Assembly: GCA_036268875.1 (NCBI GenBank)
Contig: DATATI010000066.1
Span: 1 to 64,000 of the forward strand
Length of the DNA stretch: 64,000 bases
From: Polyangia bacterium
GTDB taxonomy: Bacteria; Myxococcota_A; Polyangia; Fen-1088
Direction of reading: 5' to 3'
In this document: positions 61,019-64,000 of the stretch, one piece after another
How positions within the stretch are numbered: position 1 is the first letter of the stretch
Layout of the letters: every line of letters begins with the position of its first letter
Translations under genes and position numbers: made by a program
Notes under the pieces: model-generated
Database searches by the model: none
What the model was told of the DNA's origin: nothing
The model's input: only the letters and a program-made list of their open reading frames with translations

Positions 61019-62532
61019 CCGCGACGCCCCTGCTGAAAGCCCGGGGGATCGTCAAACGGTTCCCTGGCGTGGTCGCCGTCGACCATCTGGATTTGACTGT
61101 CAACGAAGGCGAAGTGATGGCCTTGCTGGGCGCCAACGGCGCCGGCAAATCGACGGTCATCCAAATCCTGGCCGGCGTGCACCCCTACGGCAGCTACGAA
61201 GGCGACATCTCGATGCAAGACCGCGCCTTCCGGGCGTCCAGCGTCTCGCAAGCGCAGGCGCTGGGCGTGGCCCTGGTGCCGCAAGAGGTGAACGTCGTTC
61301 CGGAGCTGACCGTCGCCGAGAACATGTTCTTGAACAGCGAGCCCACCCGTTACGGTTTCATCGATCAAGCGGCGCGCCAAGCCGAGGCGCGCCGCACCCT
61401 GGACGAGTTCGACGTGGACGTCGATCCGCAGGCCACCATGGGCACGCTGGATCTGGCCACGCAGCAACTGGTGCACATCGCTCGCGCGCTGTCGAAGAAG
61501 GCGCGCTTGTTGATTCTCGACGAGCCCACGGCCGCGTTGACCGACAACGAAGCGCAGCGGTTGTTCGAGCGCATGCGGGCGCTGCGGGCGCGCGGCGTGG
61601 CCTGCATCTTCGTCTCGCACCGGCTGGCCGAGGTCTTCGCCATCGCCGATCGCATCGTGGTCATGCGCGACGGCAAAGCGGCCGGCGAATACCCGGCCCG
61701 CGCCGACGCCAAGGATCAGGTGGTGCGCGCGATGCTGGGCGGATCCATCGCGGCCGAGCACGTCCGCCCCGACCACCTGGCCGGCGCCGATATCGCTCTG
61801 GGGGTCCGTGACCTGGTGGTGCGCGATCCCGACGAACGACGACGCCCGCCGGTCACCGGCGTGTCGCTGAGCGTGGCCAAGGGTGAAATCCTGGGCTTGT
61901 TTGGCTTACTGGGCGCCGGCTGCGGCGAGATCGCGCAGGCCATCTTCGGGGCCTGGCCGGGCGCGGTCGAGGGACGCGTCTCCGTCGACGGGTGCGAGGT
62001 CTCGATCAGCAACCCGGCCGAGGCCATCGCCTTTGGCATTGGCCTGGTGGCGCAGGATCGCCGCGAGAGCCTGGTGCACGAACACACCATCGCCGAGAAC
62101 ATCGTGCTGGCCTGTCTCGGCTCGGTCACGCGGCGCGGGTTTCTGGACGTGCCGAAGATGCGCCGCCTGGCCACCGACTTCATGAAACGGCTGGCCATCC
62201 GCGCGCCCGGCATCGACACGCCGGTGGGCACGCTGAGCGGCGGCAACCAGCAGAAGGTGCAGGTGGCGCGCTGGCTGGCCACCGGCGCCCGCATCCTGTT
62301 GCTGGTTGATCCCACGCGCGGCATCGACGTCGGCGCCCGCCACGAGATCAACCAGCTATGGCGAACATTGTCTGACGAGGGGTGCGCCTTGCTCTTGATC
62401 TCATCGGAAGCGGAAGAGTTGGTCGACGTCTGTCACCGCGTGACGGTGCTGCGCAACGGCGCCGCCGTCGGCGATCTGGCCGGTGCCGACATCACTGAAG
62501 AGCGCTTGCTGCGCCTGGCGGCGGGGGTCTGA
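61015..62532 (+). CDS. Sugar ABC transporter ATP-binding protein (CUT2)
   Basis: 505 residues with two nucleotide-binding domains. First: Walker A GANGAGKS (39-46), DLATQQLVHIARALSKKA as signature, Walker B LLILDEPTAALTD. Second: degenerate Walker A (GLLGAGCGE), LSGGNQQKVQVARWLA signature and LLVDPTRGIDVG Walker B. This two-domain form is specific for CUT2 monosaccharide importers (XylG, RbsA, MglA). Coupled to the binding protein (GTGA) and 2 bases before the permease. Confidence 0.95.
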   Translation: MTATPLLKARGIVKRFPGVVAVDHLDLTVNEGEVMALLGANGAGKSTVIQILAGVHPYGSYEGDISMQDRAFRASSVSQAQALGVALVPQEVNVVPELTVAENMFLNSEPTRYGFIDQAARQAEARRTLDEFDVDVDPQATMGTLDLATQQLVHIARALSKKARLLILDEPTAALTDNEAQRLFERMRALRARGVACIFVSHRLAEVFAIADRIVVMRDGKAAGEYPARADAKDQVVRAMLGGSIAAEHVRPDHLAGADIALGVRDLVVRDPDERRRPPVTGVSLSVAKGEILGLFGLLGAGCGEIAQAIFGAWPGAVEGRVSVDGCEVSISNPAEAIAFGIGLVAQDRRESLVHEHTIAENIVLACLGSVTRRGFLDVPKMRRLATDFMKRLAIRAPGIDTPVGTLSGGNQQKVQVARWLATGARILLLVDPTRGIDVGARHEINQLWRTLSDEGCALLLISSEAEELVDVCHRVTVLRNGAAVGDLAGADITEERLLRLAAGV

Positions 62533-62534
62533 AC

Positions 62535-63698
62535 GTGCTGGGACGACTGGGCCGTCTGTTTAATCGCGACGCTTTCCGTGATTCCACACTGCTGCTGGTG
62601 GTGGCGGGGATCTGGATCTTCTTTCAGTTCACCACCGAGGGAACTTTCCTCACCCAGCGCAACCTGGTGCTGCTGGCCTTGCAGACATCGATCGTCAGCC
62701 TGGCGGCCATCAGCGCGGTGATGTTGATCGTGACCCGCAATTTCGATCTGTCGGTGGGCTCGGCGGTGGCGCTGGTGGGCGTGGTGGTGGCGGTCTTGAC
62801 CGTCAACCACGACATGAACCCATTGCTGGCACTGCCGATCGCGCTCCTGGCCGGCGTGGCCATGGGCGCCTGGCAAGGGCTGTGGGTCACGCGCATGGGC
62901 GTGTCGTCGTTCATCGTCACGCTGGCCGGCATGTTGTACTTCAGGGGCGCGTCGATGATCGCCACCAATGGCGCGACCATCGCCCCGCTGCCGGATGCTC
63001 TGGCCGATCTGGCCACCGGCTTTCTGGCGCCCGGCCCGTCCATTGCGTTGATCGTCGTCGGGATCGGCGCGCTGGCGGGATTTCAACTGCTGGGCGCGCG
63101 GCGGGCACAGCAGCTGGGGTTGATGGACGCCGTCGGCGCGCACCTGGTTCGCCGGCTGGCGCCGTTCGTCGTCGGTGGGCTGGCGTTTGGTTGGGTGGCC
63201 ACCCGGCAGGGCATTCCGTATCTGGTGCTGCTGGTGGCGGCGGCGGCGGTGGGCGCCGAGGTGGTGATGCGACGGACGCGCTTCGGCTTGCAGCTTTACG
63301 CCATCGGCGGCAACCCGGAGGCGGCGCGGCTGTCAGGCATCCGCGTCAACCGGGTCATCTTTGCCAATTTCTTGATCGCCGGGCTCGCCTACGGCGTCAC
63401 GGGCGTGGCCCTGACCGCACGCGTGGGCGGTGCCGTCGCGGGCAGCGCGGGTTTGTTCCTGGAGCTGGACGCCATCTCGGCGGCGATCATCGGCGGCACG
63501 TCGCTGACCGGCGGCCGCGGACGCGTCTTCGGCGCGTTGGTCGGCGCGTTGTTGATGGGCAGCCTGAACAACGGCATGAGCCTGATGAACGTCCCGACCT
63601 TCTATCAAGAGACGGCGCGCGGTGTGGTGCTGCTTTTTGCCGTCGCGGCCGATCAATATCGCCGTACGCGCAAATCGACGGGCCGAAAGACGACCTGA
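62535..63698 (+). CDS. Sugar ABC transporter permease (XylH-like)
   Basis: 387 residues from a GTG, with about ten hydrophobic helices (LLLVVAGIWIFFQFTTEG, LVLLALQTSIVSLAAISAVM) and the CUT2 permease signature (VTRNFDLSVGSAVALVGVVV) and EAARLSGIRVNRVIFANF, AAIIGGTSLTGGRGRVFGA. Completes the transporter. Downstream is about 145 bases without a gene, then a bidirectional terminator. Confidence 0.94.
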   Translation: MLGRLGRLFNRDAFRDSTLLLVVAGIWIFFQFTTEGTFLTQRNLVLLALQTSIVSLAAISAVMLIVTRNFDLSVGSAVALVGVVVAVLTVNHDMNPLLALPIALLAGVAMGAWQGLWVTRMGVSSFIVTLAGMLYFRGASMIATNGATIAPLPDALADLATGFLAPGPSIALIVVGIGALAGFQLLGARRAQQLGLMDAVGAHLVRRLAPFVVGGLAFGWVATRQGIPYLVLLVAAAAVGAEVVMRRTRFGLQLYAIGGNPEAARLSGIRVNRVIFANFLIAGLAYGVTGVALTARVGGAVAGSAGLFLELDAISAAIIGGTSLTGGRGRVFGALVGALLMGSLNNGMSLMNVPTFYQETARGVVLLFAVAADQYRRTRKSTGRKTT

Positions 63699-63845
63699 AC
63701 CGCTGCCAGGCCTTCGGCATCGACGGCAGTGACAACGGTAGCCGCACCGGACCTGGGTTTACGATCCGATGGGCAACTGTCTTACAGCGGTCGGCGCCGA
63801 CGTGGGTCGATTCGACCGACCTGACGCTGACCCGCAAATAGAAAA

Positions 63846-63872
63846 TGGGCGGAGCCACTGTGGCCCCGCCCA
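63846..63872. terminator. Bidirectional intrinsic terminator
   Basis: TGGGCGGAGCCA (63846-63857) pairs with TGGCCCCGCCCA (63861-63872), 11 of 12 pairs, with CTG as loop. On the minus strand TTTTC follows the stem; on the plus strand CTTTC. It lies between the sugar permease and the truncated minus-strand gene and can end both. Confidence 0.7.
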
Positions 63873-63902
63873 CTTTCAAAATGGCGGCACGCTGGCGCCT
63901 CG

Positions 63903-64000
63903 CTAGCCGTTGCCGCCGATGTTGCGCGACTGGCCGATGCTGCGAAAGACCATCGGCGGCTGATTGGACTGTGCCGGCGGCTGAGGACGTTGCTCCCCTT
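63903..64000 (-). CDS. Partial gene, C-terminus only
   Basis: The last 98 bases carry a minus-strand frame ending in TAG at 63905-63903: QRPQPPAQSNQPPMVFRSIG followed by QSRNIGGNG and stop. The N-terminal part lies beyond the window. The Gln/Pro-rich tail is not assignable to a family. A terminator hairpin 30 bases downstream supports a true gene end. Confidence 0.5.
   Translation of the reverse strand, partial: GEQRPQPPAQSNQPPMVFRSIGQSRNIGGNG

Noticed and set aside
1-64000. CRISPR arrays, insertion sequences, phage genes and rRNA
   Set aside because: Looked for along the window; no regularly spaced direct repeats, transposase motifs, integrases or rRNA-like stretches were seen.

Overview
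The window is a gene-dense, high-GC stretch (about two-thirds G+C by eye). It looks like a chromosome segment of a myxobacterium-like (Myxococcota, probably Polyangia-type) organism. The reasons are the family mix: lipoproteins with long Cys-rich or Gly-rich secretory regions, an active Ser/Thr kinase and a pseudokinase, an AgmX/PglI-type C-terminal domain, PEGA and TPR membrane proteins, PilZ and HDOD proteins, and a DUF1552/DUF1592 pair. No rRNA, tRNA, CRISPR array, insertion sequence or phage gene was recognised. This lineage assignment is inference from gene content, not from a marker gene.

Layout. 1-335 is non-coding and holds three interlocked inverted repeats. 336-3479 (-) encodes a DUF1704/QEGLA protein, a serine acetyltransferase and a DHH-type phosphoesterase-like protein. 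3588-6380 (-) is a TPR membrane protein followed by two tandem paralogous Cys-rich lipoproteins. 6559-15352 holds secreted proteins, a transglutaminase-like protein, a class IV aminotransferase, PilZ and DUF4332 proteins, a pseudokinase-GYF-AgmX fusion and a HEAT-repeat protein. 15309-19866 (-) is a housekeeping operon, folP-glmM-pdxJ-nnr. 19897-27030 carries membrane proteins, an SDR, a DUF4266-DUF3570 pair, a sterol-desaturase-like hydroxylase, an HDOD protein, phosphofructokinase and an RluA-type pseudouridine synthase.

27116-31241 (+) is a translationally coupled cassette of Ser/Thr kinase, Cys-rich lipoprotein and PEGA membrane protein, facing two small secreted proteins. 32245-36791 has a DUF2934 protein, a lipoprotein and pntB-pntA. 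37194-37601 is an RRM RNA-binding protein with mutually exclusive hairpins in its leader. 39982-42559 (-) is a Spy/CpxP-like protein, a response regulator and a sensor kinase with a histidine-striped N-terminus, probably a metal or envelope-stress system. 43917-45711 (+) is a tightly coupled trio of Cys-less rhodanese, MauE/DoxX-like protein and HipA-like kinase.

48189-63698 looks like a carbohydrate-scavenging region. It contains a HupE/UreJ-like transporter, a polysaccharide-deacetylase-like lipoprotein, a CBM6-like lipoprotein, a lipoprotein peroxiredoxin, the DUF1552/DUF1592 pair with another Gly-rich lipoprotein, and then a LacI regulator, an aldo/keto reductase and a complete CUT2 sugar ABC transporter (xylFGH-like). 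Near-identical 14-bp LacI-type palindromes before lacI and before the transporter suggest one small regulon. The window ends in a bidirectional terminator and the C-terminus of a truncated minus-strand gene.
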